Of a DNA stretch of 64,000 nt, positions 10,771 through 22,590 are shown piece after piece. The notes below the pieces were generated by a model. It saw only the letters and a program-made list of their open reading frames with translations, did not search any database and was not told where the DNA came from. Each line of letters opens with the position of its first letter. Within the stretch, counting starts at the first letter, position 1. This DNA comes from Meghimatium bilineatum (lineage: Eukaryota; Mollusca; Gastropoda; Stylommatophora; Philomycidae). Location of the stretch: positions 12,019,863 through 12,083,862 of the forward strand of contig CM067299.1 in NCBI GenBank assembly GCA_034231615.1, in the 5' to 3' direction. A program made the position numbers and the translations under genes.

Positions 10771-12384
10771 TGTTATGTCACTTTATAAAACCAAAAAAAT
10801 AATACAGATTGTTAAGATGTTGTTAATGAGTCAGCCCTCTTCGATATACACAAAGCTTACGGCGATTAGCCATCATTGCAATCCCATTAATATCATACGT
10901 GTTCAGACTTCCCTAGCATAAGATGAAATGTATCCATACTGTTGGTTCATGTGTGACTCTCTGGCTGACTAGTATCTTAATTCATTCCTTCTTGATTCCA
11001 ATCCAACTATACTGTTACTACCACACGTAATAACGAATCTTCAGATCTCAGCTAAACCATGAAACAATGTATTTCGTTCTCAGTAATGCACACTGACAAA
11101 TAAGCATGTACTTGAGAATGACTACATACAAAGAAGATCAAACTATATTGAATGAATATTATACCAAGAAATTTGATACATGGGAGACATTTACTTGTGT
11201 AGTTATCGACTGTCCACAGTTTCTGAACACTAGGGAGAAACAGAAAATAATGAGTCATGGACCGGCGTCATATTACACGATTTTCCGTTAAGATATCAGC
11301 TGCCTAACTAGTAACTGACCAGAAAACATTGAACTAGAAACCGATATCTGCTGTTCGTCGGGAAAGTGACATCAAAACTACACTGCTGAGGCTCCTAAAA
11401 CACGCACAGTTTCACCAACGTGAGGCTACCTAGAATAATCATCACGTAGTGTAAATTTGTGGATATATATTTGCATTTGATTATTCATTTGATGTATATG
11501 TCAAAATATATACAAGATATATGTGTGTGTGCGCGCGCGTGTGCGTGCGTGCGTGCATGCGTGTGTGTGTATAGATCGAATAACCTAATGCAGTCAGTCT
11601 TGGATTATGTTCCGTTAATAGAATATAGTTTACAATTGCAATTCTTTCTTTATCATTATATCTGTCATGCAAAGTCTTTCCCATGCTAATCATAGATGGT
11701 TGTATTACCAATATTTTGGCAAGGTTTCTAGTACTAAAAGTTATATAATATTTAAGGGGATCTATGAACCAACCAACCTCCCACCATTTAGTTACGATGT
11801 TTTGATATTTATTCTAAGGTTTATGTGGCGTAATGATAAAACCATTATTTTTTTTTTTGCGTTAAAGGGGTCACTATCTCAACCCCGGTCCTTTGTGTCT
11901 TGCTCACATGTGCACTTTGTCAAATCTCCCTAGATCGGTCGCAGCTACAAAGGTTTGTGCTATGAGTAAATACTTTCCTTACGCGGAACGTTGCTATATT
12001 GAGAGACTTAGTGCATACAGCGAAACCCAGTGCAATTACGTACATCCTCTATTTCTTGTGTAGTGTTTGTGTATAATCTTACTGATTCCTTTTCTCTTAC
12101 TAATTTGCTGTACAAATAATATGAAGTCATCTACTTGTTCATTAGTCAATTGAGGTGGACATTTTTCTCAGATCACAACGGCTACCGGGTCAACCCAGCC
12201 TTAAGTTGTTACAGGATTAATGAAGGATATGACAACAGCCCTCATATAGCATAGTCACTAAAATTTGAAATCGCTAACATCTCATACCCCTACAGCGTTA
12301 ATATATGCTATGGGTTAACTTTACTTACCTGTTTACATGGCCAATCCCTCCTAACCAGCAAGCGACCACATATAATGCTATATA
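10771..12384. other. Long stretch without a recognised gene
   Basis: Non-repetitive except for a (GT)n/(GC)n tract at about 11518-11572. Short open frames at 11052-11291 and 11459-11933 lack recognisable motifs. Confidence 0.5.
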
Positions 12385-12595
12385 TAACCAGTAACAGCAG
12401 ATTAAATATCGCTAGTAATAACCAGTGACCACAGATTAAATATCGCTAGTAATAACCAGTAACCACAGATTAAATATCGCTAGTAATAACCAGTGACCAC
12501 ATATTAAATATCGCTAGTAATAACCAGTGACCACATATTAAATATCGCTAGTAATAACCAGTAACCACAGATTTAATATCGCTAGTAATATTTTA
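12385..12595 (+). repeat. 34-bp minisatellite, about 6 copies
   Basis: The units contain CGCTAGTAATAACCAGT and GACCACAGATTAAATAT with few changes. Confidence 0.95.
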
Positions 12596-13212
12596 TTGTG
12601 AATTATTGTGTTCAATCAATGGATTTTGTCAAAACACAAATGTATGGATTTTCCCACAATATGGCTTCTAAAAAGAAGCCATGCAATAAGCGGTCAGGAT
12701 TGAGGCTTTCTCTTGCAGCGTGGGGTCACATTTAAAAAAATATATTTAGTCATTTGAACATCAGCGTGGTGTTGCCTGAGCTCGGGAGAAAGTGAATATA
12801 TTACCTTAAATCACAAATAATAATTACAATTATAATAACTGTAATAATAATAAATCCCATAATCCGTCAGGGCCATATGGCTGTCAAACTGAGATGTATG
12901 ATGCAGAAATATCTCTACGTACTTCTGTCTTCTACCGCCCTAATCAGTTTGAACATTTCACACACCGGTTACCTGGTTTTCTTCCACCCTCCACCGTACC
13001 TTGAAAAATATTAGTTGTAATTGCGGGATATCTCACTATGTACACCTGTCACCATTGTTTATTAACTTAAACTCATAAGTAATATCTCCAAACGATTATT
13101 AAGTGGGGCAGCTGGTTTTAATATGGTGATGTCCAGATCCTCTCTCAAACTCCCATATAAATGCCCCCACAAAAAACACAGTAACTCAGAAAATTCGTTT
13201 CATGGACATACA
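12596..13212. other. Non-repetitive sequence
   Basis: No gene was recognised. A short run of TAATAATA-type repeats lies near 12820-12853. Confidence 0.4.
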
Positions 13213-13640
13213 TAGTTCAGAAAGAGCAGGCTAATAGGAGAATGCATTATTCACATGGCCAACTGACCGTAGTGCAGCCATTAAGTCACATGTGATGTGT
13301 GCAAACCTAGGATAACAAAAGTACTCCTAAAGAACTGTTCATGAATTACTCCAACAATTACAAAGGGAGATAGTCTGAATAAGTTTGATAGTTGCTGACA
13401 TATGGTAAGAGAATGTGAAGAAAGTTGACGTCAATAATTATATGTGTAAAGAGCAATTACATTGTTTTGCATTCAAAGTTTTTTTCTAAAACTACAAAAA
13501 CGTCATGTATTTCAGTTACTTCAGAAATACTTGTGTTAGCCTAGGTTTGAAAACATGTCACATGTGACTTAATGGCTGCACTACGATCAGTTGGCAATGT
13601 TAATAATGCGTTCTCTGATTAACCTACTCTTTCTGAACTA
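13213..13640. mobile_element. MITE-like element with about 110-bp inverted ends
   Basis: The arms 13213-13323 and 13530-13640 are inverted copies at roughly 85% identity. They begin with GTTCAGAAAGAG inside TA dinucleotides on both sides and share GCCATTAAGTCACATGTGA and AAACCTAGG. The central 205 bp have no coding capacity. The flanking TA could be a Tc1/mariner-type target duplication, but the terminal sequence does not identify a superfamily. Confidence 0.85.
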
Positions 13641-13874
13641 TATATAACTATGATAAAAGTATATTATGGTGGAGACATACATTATCTTTCACATAATTAA
13701 GCAGGGTGAACCCTGAATCCTTGACGTGGATGGTGGTGTGTTAGAGTGAAAAATTGAGCCACACGTGGTGACGTAATTTATGAACAGTGTCAATTGATTG
13801 AAGGCTTTGAAATACTTGTATTTTCCGTTTAAGTAATGGTAGAACATACCATCTGAACACATATATAACACACG

Positions 13875-14225
13875 TGAATGGAATGTTGTACCTATCTAAA
13901 CATAAACAACTTATGAAAAGGATGTTACATCTAACACACGTATAAATAACTTATGAATATGATGTTACATCTATCATAAGTTGTTTTTGTTTGTTTGAGA
14001 ATCCCAGGGATTAAGAGCGATTGGCTCTAACTTTTTATGTTCAGTAGGGTGGTTTTATGGAATTTCTTTCATACCCATGAGACTTCAGCTTTCGGCTTAG
14101 TGCAATGTCTATTGAAGTAGCCTTCTACTCAGAGGGGGTCTCAACACACATATAAGCAACTTATGAATATGATTTTACATCTAAACACACATAAGCTATT
14201 TATGAATAGGATGGTGTATGTATCC
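13875..14225 (+). repeat. Interrupted minisatellite, unit about 42 bp
   Basis: The recurring core is AACTTATGAATATGATGTTA followed by CATCTAACACAC. Units lie before and after a non-homologous block at about 13986-14150. Confidence 0.75.
13986..14150. other. Unidentified block interrupting the array
   Basis: About 165 bp with no similarity to the flanking units, starting with a GTTTTTGTTTGTTTG run. It looks like an insertion, but its ends are unclear. Confidence 0.45.
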
Positions 14226-14229
14226 AGAC

Positions 14230-14545
14230 ATAGACTACTTCTTCTTCTGCGTTTGTTCTCAAACTCCTGCATATTAGCAGGAACTAGTCCGAAGAACATA
14301 TTGAGCTGTGTCACGGTTTACAGAATTGTTGCGATATCTGCGACTTTCGGCCTGACAAATATGAATTCAGGATGGCTTTGGTTCAAACTTTGACCCTATA
14401 TGGGATAGGACAGCCAGTTCCACCACACAACCTCCTTGGTCGCCTCTTACATACATGCATTGTTTACCGTACATGCGTGTACGGTAAATAATGCAGCTAT
14501 TCTCTGATCCCCTTTCGGGCCCCGGCAACACGCGGGGGCGTCGAC
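14230..14545 (-). mobile_element. SINE-like element, family A
   Basis: A full-length copy with the tail end (TTCTTCTTCTGCGTTTGTTC) at the left and the head block CCCCTTTCGGGCCCC at the right. An extra CGTACATGCGTGTACG palindrome lies near 14469. It sits inside the same minisatellite region as the previous array. Confidence 0.8.
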
Positions 14546-14700
14546 CACATATTAGGATGTTACATAAACTACTTATTCCACTGTTACATAAACACATTAA
14601 TCACTAACATACCACTCCCCAAACACAAACCACGTATTAGGACGTTACAGAAACCACACATAAAACACATATCTCAAGTTACTACACATAAATATATATT
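14546..14700 (+). repeat. Degenerate continuation of the minisatellite
   Basis: The units contain AGGATGTTACATAAAC and related ACACAT blocks. They continue the 13875-14225 array beyond the inserted SINE. Confidence 0.55.
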
Positions 14701-15234
14701 TATAAATTGTGCAAATCTTTTTTCAATTTCTGTTAAATAAACAACATGTAGATAATTATAATATTTTGTTTCTGAAACATTTGATCCATTTCACACAAAA
14801 ACATGCATGAAACAGAACAGATGTTGGAGTAAGAGAATATTTTCAAGATGGTTGAAGTGTTGCCACTAAGATTGCATCCTCTTCTCGTATCGGTTGTATT
14901 AGTCTACAGAGAATATTCATGTCCGAAACGTTTCGAATTATGTAAAATGTGATTCCATTATTGTGTAAACACGATTCCACATGGATGGGAGAAAGCTAAG
15001 GCAAATATCAATGAAAATATCATCCATGGATTAGTTTAGTTAGCCATACCAGGTAAAGACGATGTGAAGATGTTGCTTGTGTTACCAGAATGGCGTTAAT
15101 TGAATGGTTTTACCAGAAACGAGCACCATATCCAGCACAATATGTGGTGATATGCATACTACTTCTACATCTGTGTGTAGTCATAACACTTTTTAATGTT
15201 CGTTTTAAAACTATTGCAAGTTCGCAGTATATAG
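14701..15234. other. Non-repetitive AT-rich sequence
   Basis: No gene was recognised. Confidence 0.45.
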
Positions 15235-15460
15235 TTTGGAGAACAGAATGCCTTGTGTCATGGTTTACAGCGTGACTGTAATATTTTTTAATTTCAGCCT
15301 GATATTTCAGAATTCAGCATGGCTTCTGGGTCAGTTTGACCATCTACATTACGAAACAACTAATCTATCCCAAAACCCCTTTAGTTGCCTCTCACAACGT
15401 GTACGACAGCTAGCAGTATTACTATTCTTTCTCTCTTTGAGGTCCGTGGCAACGCATAGG
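15235..15460 (-). mobile_element. SINE-like element, family A, tail missing
   Basis: It matches from GGAGAACAGAATGCCTTGTG through TGTCATGGTTTACAGC to the CGCCTCTTACGACATGC-like block (TGCCTCTCACAACGTG here). The (GAA) end is absent. Confidence 0.7.
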
Positions 15461-15574
15461 CGCATACACTCTAATTTTATAAATGGTGTTTACGATTGAG
15501 GAGACATGCCGTACCAGTCTTGACAATTTAATCGTAAAATGCAACCTACAATTATATTCAGTAAACATGGAATA

Positions 15575-15790
15575 TCTTCTTCTTCAGCATTCATTCTCAA
15601 ACTCCCGCTGGATCTCCAGTGTAGCAGGACAACATTCTCAACCTCCCGCTGGATCTCCCGTGTAGCAGGACAATGTTTCTGCTAGATTTCTAGCAGGATG
15701 TAGTCCAGATAATGGAAATACGTTGTGTCGCCGTTTCATTTGTGCCAATAGCCCGACACATCCGTCGTCGCAGGAATTTAAAAGCTAGAA
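15575..15790 (-). mobile_element. SINE-like element, family B
   Basis: Family B shares the tail (TTCTTCTTCAGCATTCATTC on this strand) and the TAGCAGGATGTAGTCCAGA block with family A. It differs in having CCCGCTGGATCTCC, TGTAGCAGGA and a CCCGACACATCCGTC end. This copy carries a local duplication of CTCCCGCTGGATCTCC. Confidence 0.8.
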
Positions 15791-15931
15791 AATGAATATA
15801 TTGCTCCTGAATTAGCAAATAGTGAGCTGTTATTCCTCATTACGTATGCGATGGATGATCATTAAAATTCAGAAGTTGATGAAAAGAAAGAGCTTAAAAA
15901 GAAGTGAATCAGGACAATATAAGCGTGAAAC

Positions 15932-16268
15932 TTTCTAGTAAAACTTTCTAGTAAAACTTTCTAGTAAAACGTTCTAGTAAAACTTTCTAGTAAAACTTTC
16001 TAGTAAAACTTTCTAGTAAAACTTTCTAGTAAAACGTTCTAGTAAAACGTTCTAGTAAAACTTTCTAGTAAAACTTTCTAGTAAAACTTTCTAGTAAAAC
16101 TTTCTAGTAAAACTTTCTAGTAAAACGTTCTAGTAAAACTTTCTAGTAAAACTTTCTAGTAAAACTTTCTAGTAAAAATTTCTAGTAAAACTTTCTAGTA
16201 AAACTTCTAGTAAAACTTTCTAGTAAAACTCTCTAGTAAAACTGTCTATTAAAACTTTCTAGTAAAAC
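15932..16268 (+). repeat. 13-bp minisatellite, about 26 copies
   Basis: AAACTTTCTAGTA is repeated, with about five AAACGTTCTAGTA variants scattered among the copies and one 12-bp copy. Confidence 0.98.
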
Positions 16269-16504
16269 TTACGTTTATGTTTCCTCGTCCAATGTACATA
16301 CCATTATTTGATCCATCCACCATCACTTCAGTGTTGATGCATCCCTACCGTGTTTGTGATTGAGTAAAGTCTGCTTCTTATTGTGAGGGACGTCCCTTTC
16401 AACCGTGGCCGTTATTCCAACTTTGGTTATACCTTAGCTTTGCACCCATAAATAAAATGAGAAAGGTCGCAGGAATGATAATACAGCCAGCATGGAATTA
16501 TTTC
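16269..16504. other. Short non-repetitive spacer
   Basis: Nothing was recognised. Confidence 0.4.
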
Positions 16505-17185
16505 CGTACCTTGTAGGCTGGTAAGTAGGTAGTTAATGAGTTTACCTCTCGTTTGGAGAGGCGTACCCTTTCACCCAGCGGACACCAAAGTCCAATTATA
16601 TAATATCAGAACATCACTACCATAAAATATTAGAGGTAACAAATACCCCATTTTTTAGAAGTAATTTGTGTTTGTTTATGATGTATTCGTCTTTCTGGAG
16701 AAAGACACGCTTCTTTCAACCTTGAAATGGTATTTTGTGGCTATATCAGGTAGTATCTAGTAGCCTAGTGACCCGGGTGTTGTCCTGTTTGGGACTGGTG
16801 GATTGACCTGGGGTCTGGTCTGTCCTGAATAGGACAATAAATATTCGGGGGATAGACCCCAATAGGTAGGTATGTAGTTAATGAGTTTGCCTCTCTTTTG
16901 GAGAGAGCGCATCTTTTAACCAGTGGACACGAAAATCAAATTAGGTTTTAGTAGGACGAACTACCATAACATATTAGAGGTAATAAAAACCCCTAGGGAT
17001 TATTTTTCCAAATAGACCCCAAGTAGGTAGGTAGGTAGGTAGTTAATGAGTTTGCCTCTCTTTTGGAGAGGCGTGCCCCTTTCAACCAGCGGACAAAGTC
17101 CAATTAGGTTATATCAGGACACACTACCATAAAATATTAGAGGTAACAAAGACCCCATCAACATATTTCCACCATGCTAGACCCC
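16505..17185 (+). repeat. Three copies of a ~155-bp dispersed repeat
   Basis: Copies start near 16520, 16872 and 17032 with GTAGTTAATGAGTTTGCCTC. They continue through TTTTGGAGAGGCGT, CAACCAGCGGACA and CATAAAATATTAGAGGTAAC to ACCCC. The last two are separated by only a few TAGG units. The nature is unknown; it could be a SINE or a large-unit tandem repeat. Confidence 0.8.
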
Positions 17186-17189
17186 AAGT

Positions 17190-17720
17190 TTACTTCCTTA
17201 CCATATAATGTACCTTACTTACTTTACCTATCTTATACTCTCTCTTATTTACATTTTCCTTAACTTATAATCTTCCTTACGTACACATTCCCCATCTTAT
17301 AATCTGCTTTACTAAATTATCCTACCGTATAGTTCCTTTGCAGTACCTACATGTTCCCTACCTTATAATCTCCCGTTTTACACTCTCCATATCCTTTAAT
17401 CTCCATTACGTCTACTTTCCGTATCTTATATTCTCCCCTTACTTACATTTTTTCTACTTTCTAATCTACCTTATACTTTCCCTTCTTTATAATCTCACAC
17501 TTTCCTGTTTCTTTATGTGCACTTTGACTAACCCGTTGTGAACATTCCTCCCCCATACGTCTATACCATCAACCTCTTCCCTATTCTTTTTCCACTCTTC
17601 CCCATTCATTTCCCACTTTTTCACTACTCCCTTCTTTCTTCCCTTATATCTTACATACGGAGAACTCAATATTTTGGCATGGTCTATATACAAAAACGAT
17701 TTCTCATTATGACATTTCCA
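17190..17720 (+). repeat. Pyrimidine-rich degenerate repeat region
   Basis: The plus strand is largely C and T, with loose repetition of CCTTACTTACATTTTCC and ACCTTATAATCTC-like blocks at about 35 bp. Open frames within it are composition artefacts. Confidence 0.65.
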
Positions 17721-17724
17721 TAAT

Positions 17725-18659
17725 ACAACATCTAATCCCATCTGGCACGCATCGCCTAAATGACCTTCCAGATTTCACAAGCTTAGTCATCTACACTTCA
17801 ATATTTCTGATTTATTTGACACGAGTATCCACTGCACTGTTTTGGTCTGATTCGCGCAACTGAATCGCGAATCGACGCGGAGAGTAATATCATTTTTGAA
17901 CATCAAAGAGTTCAGTACAATAGAAGCAATTGGATATTGTAGTGTATCACTCCTCCCATATCTTTGTTGCGAAACTCCAACTTGGCAATAAACAGCTTCC
18001 CATTCTAAATGCGATTTACTATAGATTATTATATACATGTTTGTCTGTAATTCATTTTGGTTGTGATTTTTTAGGTTAAATATTCTTGAATTTGGGGAAT
18101 TAACAACAGCTGTGACACTATATAGGACACTGCAGCTGTGCCATTATAGAAGTCGTTATAGATGTGTATTATGTAATAGCGTATGAGTGCAATATAGTTA
18201 CAAAGTCGTATGTATATGTGTAACGTTAAGTATCTCACAGCGGTGATTGAGTGGAAGAATATGCTCTCCACAGCCCCAAAACCTGGACAGTTATTAGACA
18301 GTGCATTTGCAAATGTGTTATCGCTTTGCACAATGTATACTGTACAAGCTGATGTGGCTTCTAGATAGAGAAACATTTTATTTTTGCATGAAATATACGT
18401 AGTTAACATTTTTGGATTGACATTTGTTATGAGGATGGGATGTTTACCGATATTTACGGATGTTTACCGATATTTACCGATGTTTACCGATGAAGCTTGC
18501 GACAGTTTTCTAGTCACGTAAAAGCATATTCGACTTATTGTAATTCATGTCGTATGTGGAGTTGATTATAGTCTCTGTCTAGTCTTGTTTCCTGTGTTGG
18601 TACATTTCATGCCATGATGTGGAGCTGTCCAGCATGTTTTCTTCTGGTCTTCCACTACA
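17725..18659. other. Long stretch without a recognised gene
   Basis: The minus frame 18071-18409 has no recognisable domain. A short repeat of GATATTTAC/GGATGTTTACC lies at 18440-18493. Confidence 0.45.
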
Positions 18660-18800
18660 TCAACGTCTTCATCATCAGGTACCATGTCAACTGGCGTAGG
18701 CGCTCATGAATCTCCACCACTCTCATTTTCCAACGTCCTTAAAATCAGTATCGAAGTTAATTCTCTGCCATCTAACGATGTCTGACAATCGAATACCTTC
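18660..18800 (-). pseudogene. C-terminal LINE fragment
   Basis: It resembles the fragment at 24340-24685. On the minus strand it gives an RGQ/REKVFD-like stretch and ends with APTPVDMVPDDE, in the same place as APAGMAPDDD in the other copy. It is degraded by stops. Confidence 0.5.
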
Positions 18801-19221
18801 TCAAGTGGTTATCCTCGATCTGTCTTGTTATCTATCTTGCGTGCTGTAACTATATTCTCGTCTATTGTATAGATACAGTGCAGGATTTACGTATAAGCTA
18901 TACAAGTTATATCCTAGTGTCACCAATTTCTTGGGGCCTCCAAAAAACTATCCGATTGAGCAATTGTTATATATTACGTATAAATGACGTATAAAGTACC
19001 CCACATCTCGAATAGCTTAGGGCCTTATCAAGTCTAAATCAGGGCCTGTATAGATGGTATAGAAAACATGTACAAATAATACATTTATTGACTTTTTCTG
19101 ATATTATAAGTAAAGTTCATCTCCCATTTGATTATGTTTATTTACATTGTCCATGATTCTCTTCCATATACTCGTATATAGTGCACTTAAGCATGTGTAT
19201 TCCCACGATGTTTTTCATTTT
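18801..19221. other. Non-repetitive sequence
   Basis: No gene was recognised. Confidence 0.4.
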
Positions 19222-19635
19222 CCACTAGGAGATTCTAACTGTGACAATTCTAACTGTGATAATTGTAACTGTGATAATTCTAACTGTGATAATTGTAACT
19301 GTGATAATTGTAACTGTGATAATTGTAACTGTGATAATTGTAACTGTGATAATTGTAACTGTGATAATTCTAACTGTGATAATTGTAACTGTGATGATTG
19401 TAACTGTGATAATTGTAACTGTGATAATTGTAACTGTGATGATTGTAACTGTGATGATTGTAACTGTGATAATTGTAACTGTGATAATTGTAACTGTGAT
19501 GATTGTAACTGTGATGATTGTAACTGTGATGATTGTAACTGTGATGATTGTAACTGTGATAATTGTAACTGTGATAATTGTAACTGTGATGATTGTAACT
19601 GTGATGATTGTAACTGTGATAATTGTAACTATCAT
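19222..19635 (+). repeat. 15-bp minisatellite, about 27 copies
   Basis: The unit AATTGTAACTGTGAT is repeated, with GATTGT and AATTCT variants arranged in small runs. Because 15 is a multiple of three it opens long frames on both strands, including one reading as alternating Asn-Cys-Asp-Asn-Cys. No start context, domain or flanking coding sequence supports a protein. Confidence 0.98.
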
Positions 19636-19699
19636 ACTTATTATGAAGAATTGTTATAAAAGAGTCAACTTTATAATCGTTGTACACTCTATAATAAAT

Positions 19700-20275
19700 A
19701 GGAGCTGTAGGGGAAGAATAGGAGTGGGAGATGCAGAGGGAGTGGGAGAAGCACTAAGAAGTGGGAGAAGCAGTTGAGAGTGGGAGGATCAGCGGTAGTG
19801 GGAGAAGCACTGAGAAGCAGAGGGAAGTGGGAGAAGCAGTGTGAGTTGTGAGAAGTAGTGGGGAGTGGTAGAAGCAGTAGGAGTGGGAGAAGCAATGGGG
19901 AGTGGGAGACGCAGTAGGGAGGGGGAGAAGCGCTGACGAGCGGGGGAAGCAATGAGAAGTGGAAGAAGTATGGAAATTGAAGAAGCAGTGAAGAGTGGGA
20001 GAAACAATGTGACGTAGGAGAAACAGTGGAAGCGGGAGAATCCCCTAGAAGTGGGAAAATCAATGAGAAGTGGGCGAAGCAATGGGGAGTGGAAAAATCA
20101 GTGTGGACGGGGAGATGCAGTGGAAGAGGGAAAAGCACCTAAAAGTTGGAGAAGCGAGAAGAAGTCGGGAGCAGTGGGGAGTGAGAGACGTAGTGGGGGG
20201 TGAGAGACGTAGTGGGGAGTGAGAGACGTAGTGGGGAGTGAGAGACGTAGTGGGGAGTGGGATAACGAAGTGGTG
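19700..20275 (+). repeat. Polypurine tract with GTGGGAGAAGCA repeats
   Basis: About 575 bp in which the plus strand is overwhelmingly A and G. It consists of loose 12-16 bp units such as AGTGGGAGAAGCA, ending in five 19-bp GTGGGGAGTGAGAGACGTA units (about 20173-20260). Minus-strand open frames across it are low-complexity Leu/Pro/Ser translations. Confidence 0.9.
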
Positions 20276-20689
20276 TTGAGTCAGTCATGTATTCACACAA
20301 TTGAGAAATGGTGTAGGAGTATATAGTTGATTTTACTGTGCTTGAGGTATCCCTACATATTCTTCGTCCCTCTCAACGAAGTTGCACGCCAGCTGTAGAG
20401 AGTACCATCAACAGCACGTAAGTCCGTGGCTTCAATCTATATTTCCCATTAACATTCTGCAACGTCTACTTTTCAAAAAAAGACCTCGCTAGGGTGATAA
20501 GAACTTTAACCTCTTGATCACAAGGTCAACTGCTGAATTGTGTATATCAAGGCGATCCCCTGAACTTCTTCTACCTAATCGTCCGCACGTCATACGAGAA
20601 AAATAATGGGGATCTATATGTTTTGGTGCATCCTCTGAAACATATCCGACTTTAGATGGTTCAGAGATATGCTGTAATGTGGAATAAAT
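20276..20689. other. Non-repetitive sequence
   Basis: Minus-strand residues near 20510-20680 (for example HYFSRMTCGRLGRRSSGDRL) weakly resemble a LINE end, but I cannot confirm this. Confidence 0.35.
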
Positions 20690-21440
20690 CATTGAGCTGT
20701 GACTAGTATCACTGCTTCAACTATGCTTCAGCATTGAGATATGACTAGTATCACTGCTCCAACTATGCTTCAACATTGAGATGTGACTAGTATCACTGCT
20801 CCAACTATGCTTCAACATTGGGATGTGACTAGTATCACTGCTCCAACTTTGCTTCAACATTGAGCTTAACTAGTATCACTGCTCCAACTATGCTTCAACA
20901 TTGGGATGTGACTAGTATCACTGCTCCAACTATGCTTCAACATTGGGATGTGACTAGTATCACTGCTCCAACTATGCTTGAACATTGAGATGTGACTAGC
21001 ATCACTGCTCCAACTATGCTTCAACATTGAGATGTGACTAGTATCACTGCTCCAACTATGCTTCAACATTGAGATGTGACTAGTATCACTGCTCCAACTA
21101 TGCTTCAACATTGAGATGTGACTAGCATCACTGCTCCAACTTTGCTTCAACATTGAGCTGTAACTAGTATCACTGCTCCAACTATGCTTCAACATTGGGA
21201 TGTGACTAGTATCACTGCTTCAACTATACTTCAACATTGAGCTGTGACTAGTATCACTACTCCAACTATGCTTCAACATTGAACTGTGACTAGTATCACT
21301 GCTTCAACTATGCTTCAACATTGAGCTGTGACTAGTATCACTGCTTCAACTATGCTTCTACATTGAGATGTGACTAGTATCACTGCTCCAACTATGCTTC
21401 AACATTGAGATGTGACTAGTATCACTGCTTCAACAATGAA
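20690..21440 (+). repeat. 42-bp minisatellite, about 17 copies
   Basis: The units contain TGACTAGTATCACTGCTCC and AACTATGCTTCAACATTGAG. They are highly uniform with a few point variants (CTGTGAC for ATGTGAC). The 14-residue minus-strand translation is an artefact of the period. Confidence 0.98.
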
Positions 21441-21671
21441 CTATCGCTTTGTTTCTGAACATAGTCATGACCAGATTTTCGTATTCTCAGTACTGCTACA
21501 TGATTCAAATATAACATAGGACTTCTGTGACAAACGTGTCAGTCTCGCAATCCCAACTCATCCTAAGTAGATCGAGTTAAAAATGAAGAATTATCGATCT
21601 CTAAATGTGTATCTGTATATGCAAACCCTATGAATGTAGCTAAACATGTAATAACAGTTGAAAGAAAGGAA

Positions 21672-21678
<7 letters not shown>

Positions 21679-21738
<60 letters not shown>
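21679..21738. repeat. (AT)n microsatellite
   Basis: About 30 uninterrupted AT units. Confidence 0.99.
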
Positions 21739-21743
<5 letters not shown>

Positions 21744-22292
21744 TATAATTTAATTGGTAATGGATGTTTGCGTATTTACAGACGGTAAGGTGGCACCCGA
21801 GTGTAAAATGTCAAATGGATTATGAGGCCCAAATTGGTTAATTTGACAAGGCACTTAGTTTCTACTGTTCCCACATAATTGTTTGCTCGAAAAGGTTGTA
21901 TGGACACAGTGCCGTGACCATTTCAGCTAATCCGTCTGGTATTTCCTTCTTAAATAATAAATAAGGACAATAAAAATAAAATTCAAATAATAATACCTGC
22001 AGGAGATGCCGTAAGATCGTTTATCAGTTGCTTTAGTGTCTCCAAATTCATATATTCTGTAGTGGTTTATTTCCACAGCCTGAGGCGCAAACTTCATTTA
22101 GTATTGTAGAATTGAAGTGATAAAAACGACGCGTTTTACGTTACATTAATACTACTGTTTATGTATTTGATATGCTTATCTAATTCCAAATTACCACCAT
22201 TTTAATATTTTGTCCAAACATTATTTATTCATGTGTTCTTGTTTTATAAACTACAGTTGACTCTTCTATCCTGCACTCTATTTATGCATAGA
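21739..22292. other. Non-repetitive sequence
   Basis: No gene was recognised. Confidence 0.4.
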
Positions 22293-22590
22293 CGGCACTA
22301 TGATCGCAGACAAACCCCCGTTGTGCCAATTAGTGCCTACCTACGTGTCTATGTTTACTAGTTTATGTTTATTAGTTATTAACTTAAATATAATTATTTT
22401 TAGGGTTATGGTTGGGATTAATTATGTAAACATAATTAACCATAACCTCTAACCCTAAACAAATGAATATTTCCATTAATTATAATTATTTTTTCATATA
22501 ATTTTTAGATTAATTTACCACAAAATACGTAGGTAGGCACTAGTGGTAAAGAAGAACTAAAACGGGGGTTGGGCTGCGATTATAGTACCG
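22293..22590. mobile_element. Palindromic MITE-like element
   Basis: The outer arms 22293-22345 and 22527-22590 are inverted copies sharing ATCGCAG, AACCCCCGTT and TAGTGCCTACCTACGT; the right arm has about 12 extra bases. A second inverted pair lies inside (AGGGTTATGGTTGGGATTAA against its complement near 22430-22460). Almost the whole 298 bp can fold on itself. It is non-coding, and the termini and target duplication are not resolved. Confidence 0.8.

Noticed and set aside
19147-19777. Long open frames, one rich in Asn-Cys-Asp-Asn-Cys
   Set aside because: They are translations of a pure 15-bp tandem repeat and are open on both strands. There is no signal, domain or flanking coding sequence.
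22380-22465. Telomere-like CCCTAAAC and AGGGTTA motifs
   Set aside because: They occur once or twice inside a palindromic element and not as a tandem telomeric array.
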